Shown in pieces: positions 1-7,210 of a DNA stretch of 16,579 nt; position 1 is the stretch's first letter, and every line of letters begins with the position of its first letter. The DNA comes from an uncultured Eubacteriales bacterium (GTDB lineage Bacteria > Bacillota > Clostridia > Christensenellales > Aristaeellaceae). Where the stretch lies: the NCBI GenBank assembly GCA_900540045.1, contig UQEF01000068.1, forward strand, positions 1 through 16,579, written 5' to 3'. A model generated the notes under the pieces. It worked only from the letters and a program-made list of their open reading frames with translations, ran no database searches and had not been told where the DNA came from. Position numbers and translations under genes: made by a program.

Positions 1-675
1 CGGGGCAATGTGGTGAATCCCAACGATATCGTGGCCCAGTACGGCGCGGACACCATGCGCCTGCACATCATGTTCATCGGCGACTTTGAGAAGGCCGTCA
101 CCTGGTCGAACGAGGCCGTGAAGGGCTCGAAGCGCTTCCTCGACCGCTGCTGGAACCTGATGGATATGATCGATGATAACGAGCAGATCTCCGAGAAGAA
201 CGCCGCCATCGTCCACAAGACCATTCGCAAGGTCACGCAGGACATCGACGAGCTGAAAATGAACACCGCCATCGCCGCTCTGATGACGATGGTGAACGCC
301 TTCTACGCCAATGGCCTGTCCAAGGGCGACCTCGAGATGCTGATGCTGATGCTCTCCCCCTTCGCCCCGCACATGGTCGAGGAGATGTGGGAGCTGACCG
401 GTTACGCTGCCAAGTACGGCAAGATGGCCATGCAGATGTCCTGGCCCAAGTGGGACGAGAGCAAGACCGTCGACGCGCAGGTTGAGATGGCCGTTCAGGT
501 CGGCGGCAAGTTCAAGGGCACCGTCACCGTCCCCACCGACAGCGATCAGGAGACGGTCGTCGCCGCCGCGATGGAGCTCGACAAGGTGAAGAAGGCCGTG
601 GACGGCATGTCCGTCGTGAAGACGATCCTCGTCAAGAACAAGCTGGTCAACCTGATCGTCAAGCCCGCGAAGTAA
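1..675 (+). CDS. leuS: Leucyl-tRNA synthetase, C-terminal part (5' truncated by window edge)
   Basis: This is the last 224 residues of a class I aminoacyl-tRNA synthetase that charges tRNA-Leu in the cytoplasm. The first in-frame residues, RGNVVNPNDIV, are the stretch that directly follows the KMSKS signature in LeuRS, so the catalytic Rossmann and editing domains lie upstream of the window. What remains is the helical anticodon-binding domain (about residues 20-150, including LSPFAPHMVEEMWE near 115-130) and the small C-terminal domain that contacts the tRNA (about 160-224, ending VNLIVKPAK). The frame is open from base 1 to TAA at 673-675, so the gene continues off the left edge and the GTG near the edge is not its start. 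No clear terminator follows it. The promoter of rpsU begins about 50 bases downstream. Confidence 0.96.
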   Translation, partial: RGNVVNPNDIVAQYGADTMRLHIMFIGDFEKAVTWSNEAVKGSKRFLDRCWNLMDMIDDNEQISEKNAAIVHKTIRKVTQDIDELKMNTAIAALMTMVNAFYANGLSKGDLEMLMLMLSPFAPHMVEEMWELTGYAAKYGKMAMQMSWPKWDESKTVDAQVEMAVQVGGKFKGTVTVPTDSDQETVVAAAMELDKVKKAVDGMSVVKTILVKNKLVNLIVKPAK

Positions 676-725
676 GGCCATTGTGTCTGATTTTTCCGGT
701 TTTTTCAGAAATATTGGAAAACACC

Positions 726-754
726 TTGACAAAGGACATATAAGACCGTATAAT
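726..754 (+). promoter_or_regulatory. Consensus sigma-70/sigma-A promoter for rpsU
   Basis: TTGACA at 726-731 and TATAAT at 749-754 are both perfect consensus hexamers separated by 17 bp. The predicted transcription start is near 761, which gives rpsU a leader of about 70 bases. A promoter this strong fits a ribosomal protein gene. Confidence 0.93.
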
Positions 755-766
755 GCTATTGTTAAA

Positions 767-812
767 GTCATGTCCTATGACTCTTAAAGAGCACCCAGGA
801 TTGAGCCGGGTG
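767..812 (+). promoter_or_regulatory. rpsU leader with two small hairpins
   Basis: The predicted 5' leader of rpsU holds two short inverted repeats: GTCAT (767-771) with ATGAC (777-781), and CACCC (792-796) with GGGTG (808-812). The second ends just before the Shine-Dalgarno stretch (GGAGGGAGG, 817-825). The stems are only 5 bp, so they may be chance. Their place between promoter and ribosome-binding site is compatible with translational control. Confidence 0.3.
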
Positions 813-833
813 TATCGGAGGGAGGGAAAATAA

Positions 834-1019
834 ATGTCCGAAATTCACGTCAAGGAGGGCGAGTCCCTGGACAGCGCTCTGAAGCGTTTCAAGAGAAGCT
901 GCGCCAAGGCCGGCGTTCTGGCGGAGGTGCGTAAGCGCGAGTGCTACGAGAGCCCGAGCGTCAAGCGCCGCAAGAAGTCCGAGGCTGCCCGCAAGAACAG
1001 AAACAAGAGATACTATTGA
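834..1019 (+). CDS. rpsU: 30S ribosomal protein S21
   Basis: This 61-residue basic protein matches bacterial S21 in length and sequence. It starts [20 protein letters not shown] and has a Lys/Arg-rich C-terminal tail ([19 protein letters not shown]). S21 binds the small subunit near the 3' end of 16S rRNA and helps initiation. The ATG at 834 is preceded by GGAGGGAGG (817-825) with about 8 bases of spacing, a very strong ribosome-binding site. The gene has its own consensus promoter (726-754) and its own terminator (1024-1060), so it is probably a single-gene transcript. It is not next to dnaG or gatB here. Confidence 0.97.
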   Translation: MSEIHVKEGESLDSALKRFKRSCAKAGVLAEVRKRECYESPSVKRRKKSEAARKNRNKRYY

Positions 1020-1023
1020 TCTC

Positions 1024-1060
1024 AAAAGTACCTGAGGAGCTTTTCCTCAGGTACTTTTTT
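1024..1060 (+). terminator. Rho-independent terminator of rpsU
   Basis: A perfect 14-bp stem (1024-1037 with 1045-1058) encloses a 7-base loop. The distal arm runs into six T residues (1055-1060). It starts a few bases after the rpsU stop codon. Confidence 0.93.
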
Positions 1061-1097
1061 GTATCCGGGGGCGGGTTCTTCTGGCGCCGGATTGGCG

Positions 1098-2168
1098 GTG
1101 AAATCGGCGTGTCCTGCCTTCGGCGGGGTACTTTTCCTACGCGGGAAAAGTACCCCGCCGGCATCCCCCCTACCCCCGCACACCATCTATGATCTGGCGC
1201 GGGAGGCGGGCGTTTCCATCTCCACTGTCTCCAAGGCGCTGAGCGGCAGCTACACCATTTCCGAGAAAACCAGACGGCATGTGCTGGAAACCGCGCGCCG
1301 GCTCCAGTACAAGCCCAACGCCCGCGCGCGCAGCTTCGCCCGGCAAAAGAGCGGCACCGTGATCTTTGCCACCGAGCTGTATCAGAGCATCTCCTTTGAA
1401 AATCCGCATATGTTCGCCATTCTCACCGGCGTCACCCGCTCGCTGGAGGAGAAGGGCTATTCGGTGCTGCTCAAGCACATGGACAAGGGCGGCGCAACCG
1501 CCTATGTGCGAGAGCTGATGCAGGAGCGCCTGGCCGACGGCGTCATTCTGCACGCGGCGCTGCTCTCGCGCGATCTGGCCGCCTTCCTGAGCCACGCCGA
1601 CGCGCCCTATCTGGTCATCGGCCGGCCGAACTTCCCCTGCAACATCTGCTGGATGGACGTCAATCACGAGCTGGCCGGCGGCGTGGCCGCAAACTATCTG
1701 CTGGACCGAGGCTACCGCCGCATCCTGTATCTGGGCGGCGGCCCGGAGGACGCCATCTCCCAAATGCGCCTGAAGGGCATGGAGGCCGTTCTGCGCGAGG
1801 AGGAGCTCACTGTGGACACGCTTTTTGGCGACACGCCCTACACCGAGGATGTGGAGGAGCTGCGGCGCAGGCTGTCCGGCGAAAACCGGCCGGAGGTGGC
1901 GCTGTGCGCCAACAACCACATCGCCCTGGAGTGCCTGCAATGCGCCATGCAGCTGGGGCTGCGCATTCCTCGGGACCTGGCGCTGATGACCTTTGACCGC
2001 TATCCCTTTTCCCAGCTGCTCATCCCCCGCCTCACCGCCGTGGAGGTGGACATGTTCGACATGGGCTGGGAGGCCGCGCGCTTTCTGGTGCAGAAAATCA
2101 AAAAGCCCGGCTTGCAGGTGCAGACCTTCTGCACCACGCCCAGGCTGTTGGAAGGACAGTCCACATAA
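1098..2168 (+). CDS. LacI-family transcriptional regulator (start codon unresolved)
   Basis: A LacI/GalR-type repressor. The DNA-binding helix-turn-helix is clear from codon 1182 onward (TIYDLAREAGVSISTVSKAL), followed by the hinge helix (YKPNARARSFARQ) and a periplasmic-binding-protein-like effector domain reaching TAA at 2166-2168. In this family the initiator Met lies 1-5 residues before TIYDLA, but no ATG, GTG or TTG is found there. The nearest in-frame candidates are GTG 1098, TTG 1092 and TTG 1059 (inside the rpsU terminator), and none has a Shine-Dalgarno site. GTG 1098 is given only as the nearest option. It adds about 28 unconserved residues, part of them encoded by the palindrome at 1121-1160. 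The gene may use an unusual start, or have lost its 5' end and be a pseudogene. No operator or target is evident. It converges on the DUF2284 gene. Confidence 0.82.
   Translation: MKSACPAFGGVLFLRGKSTPPASPLPPHTIYDLAREAGVSISTVSKALSGSYTISEKTRRHVLETARRLQYKPNARARSFARQKSGTVIFATELYQSISFENPHMFAILTGVTRSLEEKGYSVLLKHMDKGGATAYVRELMQERLADGVILHAALLSRDLAAFLSHADAPYLVIGRPNFPCNICWMDVNHELAGGVAANYLLDRGYRRILYLGGGPEDAISQMRLKGMEAVLREEELTVDTLFGDTPYTEDVEELRRRLSGENRPEVALCANNHIALECLQCAMQLGLRIPRDLALMTFDRYPFSQLLIPRLTAVEVDMFDMGWEAARFLVQKIKKPGLQVQTFCTTPRLLEGQST
1121..1160. repeat. Perfect 17-bp inverted repeat with 6-base loop, at the 5' end of the lacI-type gene
   Basis: The 17 bases at 1121-1137 are the exact reverse complement of 1144-1160, around the loop TACGCG. 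There is no T-tract after it, so it is not a classical terminator. Both arms contain the 9-mer GGTACTTTT or its complement, which also makes up part of the rpsU terminator stem 70 bases upstream. Its form suggests a dispersed intergenic palindromic element, or possibly an operator. Copy number in the genome cannot be judged from this window. Confidence 0.85.
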
Positions 2169-2211
2169 CGGGCCCTGTGCCGCGGAAGCCGCCGGGCCCC
2201 CGGCCATTCGG

Positions 2212-2233
2212 GGCGGGCTGCCGGCAGCCCGCC
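2212..2233. repeat. 22-bp perfect GC-rich palindrome between convergent genes
   Basis: The 11 bases at 2212-2222 are exactly reverse-complementary to 2223-2233. It lies in the 163-bp gap between the ends of the convergent lacI-type and DUF2284 genes. No T-tract follows on either strand, so it is at most a weak bidirectional terminator or an mRNA 3'-end hairpin. Confidence 0.7.
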
Positions 2234-2331
2234 AGCAATGAAACGCGCGCCTCCCCGCCGCCCGGCGAGCCGCGCCGCCATCCGGGCCGTGGGGTCCCCG
2301 TCCCCTCTGCGCGCCGGGCCCGCGCCGTTCC

Positions 2332-2877
2332 CTACGCCTCCCACAGCACCACCCCGAAGAAGGTGACGGTATTGCGGCCGTTGACGTATTTCAGGGACGT
2401 GCCTTTGACGGTGTTGTACACATCCACGCCGCTGCCCTCCAGCGAGGGCAGCGCCTGACCGGGATGGCGGCAGGGCGCGCCGGCGCGCCGGGCGCAGGTC
2501 CTGCACAAACGGCACCCGCCGCAGCCGAGGTGCAAAAACGGCCTTTGCAAAAGCGGCCTGACGGCCTGCTGGACGCGCTGGCTCACCCGGGCGTGCTCCC
2601 TGGCGCGCTCCTCCATGCCCTCGATGTCAAAGCTGTCCTCAATGGCGCCGACGGTCTGGTAGAGCAGCGCCCAGGGATACCGGCGTACCTGCGCCATGGC
2701 GGTTTCGATGTCGCCCGTGTCGGGCGGACACATCCAGCAGCGGCCATAGTAGCCGCAGCCGTTGCCTTCGCAGATTCTGCGGAACTCCGCGGATAATACG
2801 ATCTGCCGCTGGGGGATGAGGACTGCCCCGGCCGCTCCGGCAGCCAGCGCGGCCTCGATCAGACGGGTATCGCTCAT
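2332..2877 (-). CDS. DUF2284 predicted metal-binding protein
   Basis: A 181-residue cysteine-rich cytoplasmic protein matching the DUF2284 family. An N-terminal cluster has C36, C41, C47 and C50 (CEGNGCGYYGRCWMCPP). A second cluster has C119, C122, C125, C128 and C136, followed by the family-typical PSLEGSGVDV segment (144-153). The spacing suggests Fe-S or other metal binding; no reaction is established. Family members often sit beside corrinoid methyltransferase components, and here the gene lies 114 bp downstream of a corrinoid protein on the same strand. The ATG at 2877 has GAAGGAG about 7 bases upstream. The intervening gap holds only GC-rich inverted repeats (for example 2948-2954 with 2957-2963) and no strong terminator, so co-transcription with the corrinoid gene is likely. 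Confidence 0.85.
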   Translation of the reverse strand: MSDTRLIEAALAAGAAGAVLIPQRQIVLSAEFRRICEGNGCGYYGRCWMCPPDTGDIETAMAQVRRYPWALLYQTVGAIEDSFDIEGMEERAREHARVSQRVQQAVRPLLQRPFLHLGCGGCRLCRTCARRAGAPCRHPGQALPSLEGSGVDVYNTVKGTSLKYVNGRNTVTFFGVVLWEA

Positions 2878-2991
2878 GTGCGTTCTCCTTCCCGGCCGGC
2901 CCGGAAGGGCCTGAAAAAAAGGCAGGAATGTGGTCGCCCGCCGCCGGAAAGGCCGGGGCCTTTGCCGCGCCCGGACCAGGCGGCGAGCGGA

Positions 2992-3624
2992 TCAGGAGCA
3001 GAGCTGAACGGCGATCTCCGCGGCGGTTGCGGCGTCAGGGGTGTAGGCATCCGCGCCGATGCGGCGGCAGAACGCCTCCGTCACGGGCGCGCCGCCCACC
3101 ATGATCTTGACGCGGTCACGGATGCCGGCGGCCTCGGCCGCCTTGACGACCTCTTCCATCACGCCCATGGTGCCCGCCAGCAGCGTAGAGAGGCAGATCA
3201 CCTGGCAGTTTTGCTCCTTGGCCGTTTGGATAAAGGTTTCCGGGGCGACGTCGGTTCCCAGGTCCACCACCTCCAGGCCCTTGCCTTCCATCATCATCCT
3301 GACCAGGTTCTTGCCGATGTCGTGCAGATCGCCCCGGACGGTGCCGATGCACACTTTGCCGGCGGCTTTTCCCCCGCTGGCAGCCAGCAGCGGCCTGAGC
3401 AGCGCGGCGGCCTGGTTCATGGCGCCGGCGGCCCGCAACACTTCGGGCACAAAGACCTCGTTTCTTTTGAACTTTTCACCGATGATGTCCATGCCGCTGC
3501 GCAGCCCCTCCTCCCAGATGGTCTGCGCGGGAACGCCCTCGTCGATGGCGCGCTGCACCAGCCGCTTGACCTCCCCGGTCATGCCCTGCTGAAGGCGCTG
3601 AGAAATCTCATCCAGCAGCTCCAT
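2992..3624 (-). CDS. Corrinoid (B12-binding) methyltransferase protein, MttC/MtbC/MtaC type
   Basis: A 210-residue methyl carrier protein. Residues 1-85 form the helical cap domain of the methionine-synthase B12-binding module (NEVFVPEVLRAAGAMN, 55-70). Residues 88-210 form the cobalamin-binding Rossmann domain with the DxHxxG motif (D99, H101, G104; H101 is the expected lower cobalt ligand), STLL (146-149) and GGAP (177-180). Length and order match the corrinoid subunits of methylamine, glycine-betaine and methanol methyltransferase systems, in which a substrate methyltransferase methylates the cobamide and a second enzyme passes the methyl group to tetrahydrofolate or another acceptor. Neither partner is present here, so the substrate cannot be assigned. 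The ATG at 3624 has a perfect AGGAGGTG site 7 bases upstream. A TATAAT-like box lies at 3675-3680 but no well-spaced -35 was seen. Confidence 0.93.
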   Translation of the reverse strand: MELLDEISQRLQQGMTGEVKRLVQRAIDEGVPAQTIWEEGLRSGMDIIGEKFKRNEVFVPEVLRAAGAMNQAAALLRPLLAASGGKAAGKVCIGTVRGDLHDIGKNLVRMMMEGKGLEVVDLGTDVAPETFIQTAKEQNCQVICLSTLLAGTMGVMEEVVKAAEAAGIRDRVKIMVGGAPVTEAFCRRIGADAYTPDAATAAEIAVQLCS

Positions 3625-3968
3625 GATGGCACACCTCCTGTGATCGCCGGGAGATTCAGGTTTTGGATGAATCGATTATAATAGAAGCCGGTCAAAATTA
3701 CCAGTTTGTCTTTCGAAATTTTTCTCTGCCTTTCGGGTTTTGGGGCCTGCGCCGCCTTCCCTGACCGCCGGGGCATCCCCTGCGCAAACGGCGGCATGCG
3801 CCTTTCAGCCGTTTGCATCCTTCCCGCGCCGCGCACACCCCCTCCTCGATCCGAACCCGTATCCCCCGGCGCGCATAAAAAAGCGCTTCCGCAGCCGTGG
3901 CCGAAGAAGCGCGCGCGGGCGCTGCCCATCCGCAGGAGGGCGCCCGTCTGTCCGGCGTTAGGAGCGCG
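3625..3968. other. Intergenic region upstream of the corrinoid gene and downstream of the GH1 gene
   Basis: The region holds the GH1 terminator (3877-3912), an AT-rich stretch at 3660-3725 with a possible minus-strand -10 box (3675-3680), and the corrinoid Shine-Dalgarno site (3632-3639). A 9-bp inverted repeat lies at 3784-3792 with 3808-3816 (GCAAACGGC and complement). No cobalamin-riboswitch core was recognised and no gene was seen. Confidence 0.6.
3877..3912 (-). terminator. Rho-independent terminator of the transporter/GH1 operon
   Basis: Read on the minus strand, GCGCTTC (3912-3906) pairs with GAAGCGC (3889-3883) around a GC-rich loop, followed by six T residues (3882-3877). It lies about 57 bases past the GH1 stop codon and separates the sugar operon from the corrinoid gene. 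Confidence 0.85.
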
Positions 3969-5357
3969 TCAGCCGTTTTCCTCGGAAACCGGCTCCACCC
4001 GCCCCACATGCTCCCCGTTGGAGCGGATGGTCTCCGCGTACCACCGCGCCGAATCCTTGGGGATGCGCCGGAGGGTCTGGTAATCGACATACACCAGTCC
4101 GAAGCGTTGGGTATACCCCAGGCTCCATTCAAAATTGTCCATCAGCGACCAGGCAAAGTAGCCCGCCGCGTTCACGCCGTCATGGGCGGCGCGGCGATAG
4201 GCGGCCAGATAGCGCGAAAGATAATCGATCCGGTTTGGGTCGTGCACCTGTCCGTCCAGCGATACCGCATCGTGGCAGGACATGCCGTTTTCGGTGATGA
4301 GGATGGGCGTGCGGTAGCGCTCATAGAGAAAGCGCGGGCCCCAGTACAGGGCTTCGGGCGTGACGGGCCATCCGGCGGCGGTGCGGGGCGCGCCCTGCGG
4401 GAAGGCGGCTTCCTCCCATCCGCCGGGCGCGTCCGAGGCCCGGACAGGATAGCCGTTATAGATGTTCTGGCCGTAGTATTCCAGGGGCTGGCACATGCTG
4501 TCAAGGTCCTTTTCCCATCCCGGCGGCAGGTAGCGCCCGTACAGCGCCAGCCCGTCCTCGGGATAGCGGCCCAGCATCACCGGGTCGCTCCACCACGATA
4601 CGTTCCAATACCAGCGCTCCGCATCCCGCGGCATGGAGAAATAGGCCCGGCGCGCCGCGTCCACATCCGCCGGGGTCTGAGGAATGGCGGGGTTGCCGCA
4701 GGGCGCGTATCCCACCCGGCATCCGGGCGCTTCCGCGCGCAGCGCCTGCACCGCCAGCGCATGCGCCCGCAGCACATGGTGTCCCATGGGCACGGTTTCC
4801 GAGGGCGGCAGCCTAAGCCCCGGCGCATGCTCGCCGGTGACATGCCCCAGGCCGATAAAGCACTGGGGTTCGTTGATCGTGATGAAATCCAGCACCCGGT
4901 CGCCAAAGCTGCGCGCGCACAGGGCGGCATAGTCGGCGAACCATTCCGGGCTGTCCGGCGAGGCCCAGCCCCCGCGCACGGCGAGCGCGCAGGGATAATC
5001 CCAGTGAAAGAGCGTGACGAAGGGGCGGATGCCCTTTTCCAGCAGCGCGTCAATCAGCCGGTCATAAAACGCGGCGCCGTCGGGGTTGAGCCGCCCGCGT
5101 CCGTCGGGCAGCAGGCGGGGCCAGGAGAGGGAAAAGCGGTAGCAGGGGATGCCCAGGTCGGCCATCAGCGCCACATCTTCCCGAAACAGGTGGAAGTGAT
5201 CGCAGGCGCGTTCGCCGGTGCTCCCGTCCGCGATCCGTCCGGGCACTTTGGAAAAGCGGTCCCACACGGACGCCCCCTTGCCCCCTTCCCCGACCGCGCC
5301 CTCGATCTGATAGGCGGAGGTGGCCACGCCCCAGAGAAACTCCTTGGGGAAGCTCAT
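3969..5357 (-). CDS. GH1 beta-glucosidase (or 6-phospho-beta-glucosidase)
   Basis: A 462-residue glycoside hydrolase family 1 enzyme, the usual length for the single-domain TIM barrel. Visible GH1 landmarks are FLWGVATSAYQIEGA (7-21), the acid/base motif INEP with E163, the nucleophile motif ITENG with E356, and the aglycone-site block WSLMDNFEW (403-411). There is no signal peptide, so it acts on imported glycosides and releases glucose from cellobiose or other beta-glucosides. The neighbouring transporter is ABC type, not PTS, which favours a non-phosphorylated substrate; this is inference from context. The ATG at 5357 lies 4 bases after the upstream permease stop, with its GGAG ribosome-binding site inside the permease's last codons, so translation is probably coupled. 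It is the last gene of the operon and is followed by a terminator. Confidence 0.95.
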   Translation of the reverse strand: MSFPKEFLWGVATSAYQIEGAVGEGGKGASVWDRFSKVPGRIADGSTGERACDHFHLFREDVALMADLGIPCYRFSLSWPRLLPDGRGRLNPDGAAFYDRLIDALLEKGIRPFVTLFHWDYPCALAVRGGWASPDSPEWFADYAALCARSFGDRVLDFITINEPQCFIGLGHVTGEHAPGLRLPPSETVPMGHHVLRAHALAVQALRAEAPGCRVGYAPCGNPAIPQTPADVDAARRAYFSMPRDAERWYWNVSWWSDPVMLGRYPEDGLALYGRYLPPGWEKDLDSMCQPLEYYGQNIYNGYPVRASDAPGGWEEAAFPQGAPRTAAGWPVTPEALYWGPRFLYERYRTPILITENGMSCHDAVSLDGQVHDPNRIDYLSRYLAAYRRAAHDGVNAAGYFAWSLMDNFEWSLGYTQRFGLVYVDYQTLRRIPKDSARWYAETIRSNGEHVGRVEPVSEENG

Positions 5358-5361
5358 CTTC

Positions 5362-6231
5362 TCACTCCTTCACGCCGCCCACCGTGACCCCGGCCACGAT
5401 GAACCGGCTCAGCAGCAGGTAGACCACGATGACCGGCACGATGGCGATGGCGATGAACATGTAGACCTTGCCCATGTCGAATTTGAGAAAGTCCGCGCTT
5501 CTGAGCTGGGCGATCAGAATGGGCAGGGTTTTTTTGCGGCTTGAGCTGATGATGAGCGCGGGAACAAAGTAGTTGTTCCATTCCAGCACAAAAGTGAAGA
5601 TCGCCTGCACCGCCAGGGCGGGCTTAATCATGGGCAGGACGATGTGGTTGAAGGTATGAAACTCGCCCGAGCCGTCGATGCGCGCGGCCTCCACGATCTC
5701 CATGGGCAGGTTTCCCTTCATGTACTGAATGATGAAGTAAAACACCGTAGGCGCGGCGATCTTGGGCAAAAACAGCGGGATGAGCGAGTCATCCAGCCCC
5801 ATGCCGGTGACCAGGCTGACAAATCCCACCGCCGATACCTGCGTGGGCATGGACATAATGAGCAGGATAAAGGTCAGCGCCAGGTTTTTCAGCCTGAAGG
5901 AATAGGCGTGGATTCCATAGGCGGTGAGGCCGGAGAAGTACACCGCCAGCAGCGCCGACATTGCCGAGACGGTCAGGCTGTTGAGGATGCCGCTCACCAC
6001 GGGAATGTTCGCGTCGGTGAGGGCGTTGTGAAGGTTTGTGGAAAAGGAGGTTCCGGGCAGGAACGAAAATCCCTTCTGCACCTCAAAATGAGAGTGGGTG
6101 GCGTTGATCACCAGCACGTAGAAGAAAAACAGGCACAGGAAGCAGATCACCGCCAGCACAACATAGCATAGCGTCCGCCTGAGGTTCAGCCGGGCGCGGG
6201 AATCTTCCCGCGAGCGCACAGCCTGGGTCAT
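5362..6231 (-). CDS. Carbohydrate ABC transporter permease, MalG/UgpE type (CUT1)
   Basis: A 289-residue inner subunit of a CUT1 sugar importer. Six membrane spans are expected: a first helix near 20-43, then segments near 80-108, 117-140, 150-170, 203-227 and 256-276. The EAA loop that docks with the ATPase is clear (EAARIDGSGEFHTFNHIVLP, 181-200). The frame is open upstream to 6300, but ATG 6231 is chosen because it overlaps the upstream permease stop as ATGA, the usual coupled arrangement, and because the protein then begins like its family. A weak GAGG-like site precedes it. It partners with the MalF-type permease and the solute-binding protein upstream. No ATPase gene is in the locus, so a shared MsmX/UgpC-like ATPase encoded elsewhere is likely. 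Confidence 0.93.
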   Translation of the reverse strand: MTQAVRSREDSRARLNLRRTLCYVVLAVICFLCLFFFYVLVINATHSHFEVQKGFSFLPGTSFSTNLHNALTDANIPVVSGILNSLTVSAMSALLAVYFSGLTAYGIHAYSFRLKNLALTFILLIMSMPTQVSAVGFVSLVTGMGLDDSLIPLFLPKIAAPTVFYFIIQYMKGNLPMEIVEAARIDGSGEFHTFNHIVLPMIKPALAVQAIFTFVLEWNNYFVPALIISSSRKKTLPILIAQLRSADFLKFDMGKVYMFIAIAIVPVIVVYLLLSRFIVAGVTVGGVKE

Positions 6232-7166
6232 TTTCCTCGTCCCCCTTTGCGCACATCGTCGCTCATCGTCCGCATAATCACCACGCACAGCACGCCGCAC
6301 ACCAGAAACAGCACCGTGGATACCGCGCCCGCCATGCCCAGGTTCTTGGAAAACATGTGGTTGTTGAGATACATGATGAGGGTGGTGGCACAGCGGTTGG
6401 GCGTGCCTTTGCCGTCGGTGAGCACCTGCGGCACATCAAACATCTGCAGGCCGCCGATCAGCGAGGTTACCAGCACATAGACCAGAATGGGCTTGAGCAG
6501 CGGCAGGGTCACGCGCCAGAAGGTCTGCCGCGAGGTGCACCCGTCGATCTCCGCGGCCTCAAAGAGGCTCACGTCGATGCCCATGATGCCCGACATCAGC
6601 AGGATGGTGGTGTTGCCAAACCACATCAGAAAGTTCATCAGCCCCACCAGCCCCCGCGTTCCCGCGACCGAGGAGAGGAAGCGGAACGGCTCCTGCGTCA
6701 CGCCCATGGACATCAGCGCCGCGTTCACCGGGCCGTTGTCGGAAAACAGGGTGAAGAACAGCATGGAAAAGGCGGACGCCATGATGAGATTGGGCATGTA
6801 AATGACGGTCTTGAAGAACGCCTGGCACCGCAGCTTCAGGCGCACGTCCGTAAACCAGGCCGCCAGCATCAGCGATATCACGATTTGCGGCACAAAGCCG
6901 ATCAGCCACATGAGCATCGTGTTTCCAAAGTACTTGGGCAGATCCGCCGAAAACAGGCGCGCATAGTTCTCCAGGCCCACGAAGTTCGGACCGATGATTT
7001 TCAGCCCGCTGCGGTAGTGCTCAAAGAAGCTGTAATATACCGTGGAAAACAGCGGAATCAGCTGGAATACGGCGAAGGCGATAAAGAAGGGTGCGATGAA
7101 GAGATAGCCCCATTTGGCGTAGCTGACGCCGCGATGGCGGGGGGCCGTTCCGAGTCCGGGCTGCAT
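6228..7166 (-). CDS. Carbohydrate ABC transporter permease, MalF/UgpA type (CUT1)
   Basis: A 312-residue integral membrane subunit of the sugar importer. The N-terminal helix (YLFIAPFFIAFAVFQLIPL, 21-39) is followed by an external loop carrying the typical FVGLENYARLF (62-72), further spans near 82-105, 123-142, 173-195, 225-242 and 278-300, and the cytoplasmic EAA motif (EAAEIDGCTSRQTFWRVTLP, 203-222). It forms the channel heterodimer with the next gene, which it overlaps by 4 bases. The ATG at 7166 has a modest AGGGTG-like site upstream. It is separated from the solute-binding protein gene by 90 bases that hold a strong hairpin (7211-7239). Confidence 0.94.
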   Translation of the reverse strand: MQPGLGTAPRHRGVSYAKWGYLFIAPFFIAFAVFQLIPLFSTVYYSFFEHYRSGLKIIGPNFVGLENYARLFSADLPKYFGNTMLMWLIGFVPQIVISLMLAAWFTDVRLKLRCQAFFKTVIYMPNLIMASAFSMLFFTLFSDNGPVNAALMSMGVTQEPFRFLSSVAGTRGLVGLMNFLMWFGNTTILLMSGIMGIDVSLFEAAEIDGCTSRQTFWRVTLPLLKPILVYVLVTSLIGGLQMFDVPQVLTDGKGTPNRCATTLIMYLNNHMFSKNLGMAGAVSTVLFLVCGVLCVVIMRTMSDDVRKGGRGK

Positions 7167-7210
7167 AGGATCACCCTGTCCTTCTCATGAGTCGGTGGGG
7201 AAAACGTCGT

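Noticed and set aside
3625..3876. Cobalamin riboswitch upstream of the corrinoid gene
   Set aside because: I looked for the conserved B12-box core and its surrounding helices on the minus strand and did not find them. Only an unrelated 9-bp inverted repeat is present.
6232..6300. Extended start of the MalG-type permease at 6300
   Set aside because: It would add 23 charged residues overlapping the upstream permease by 73 bases. ATG 6231 gives the usual 4-base ATGA overlap.
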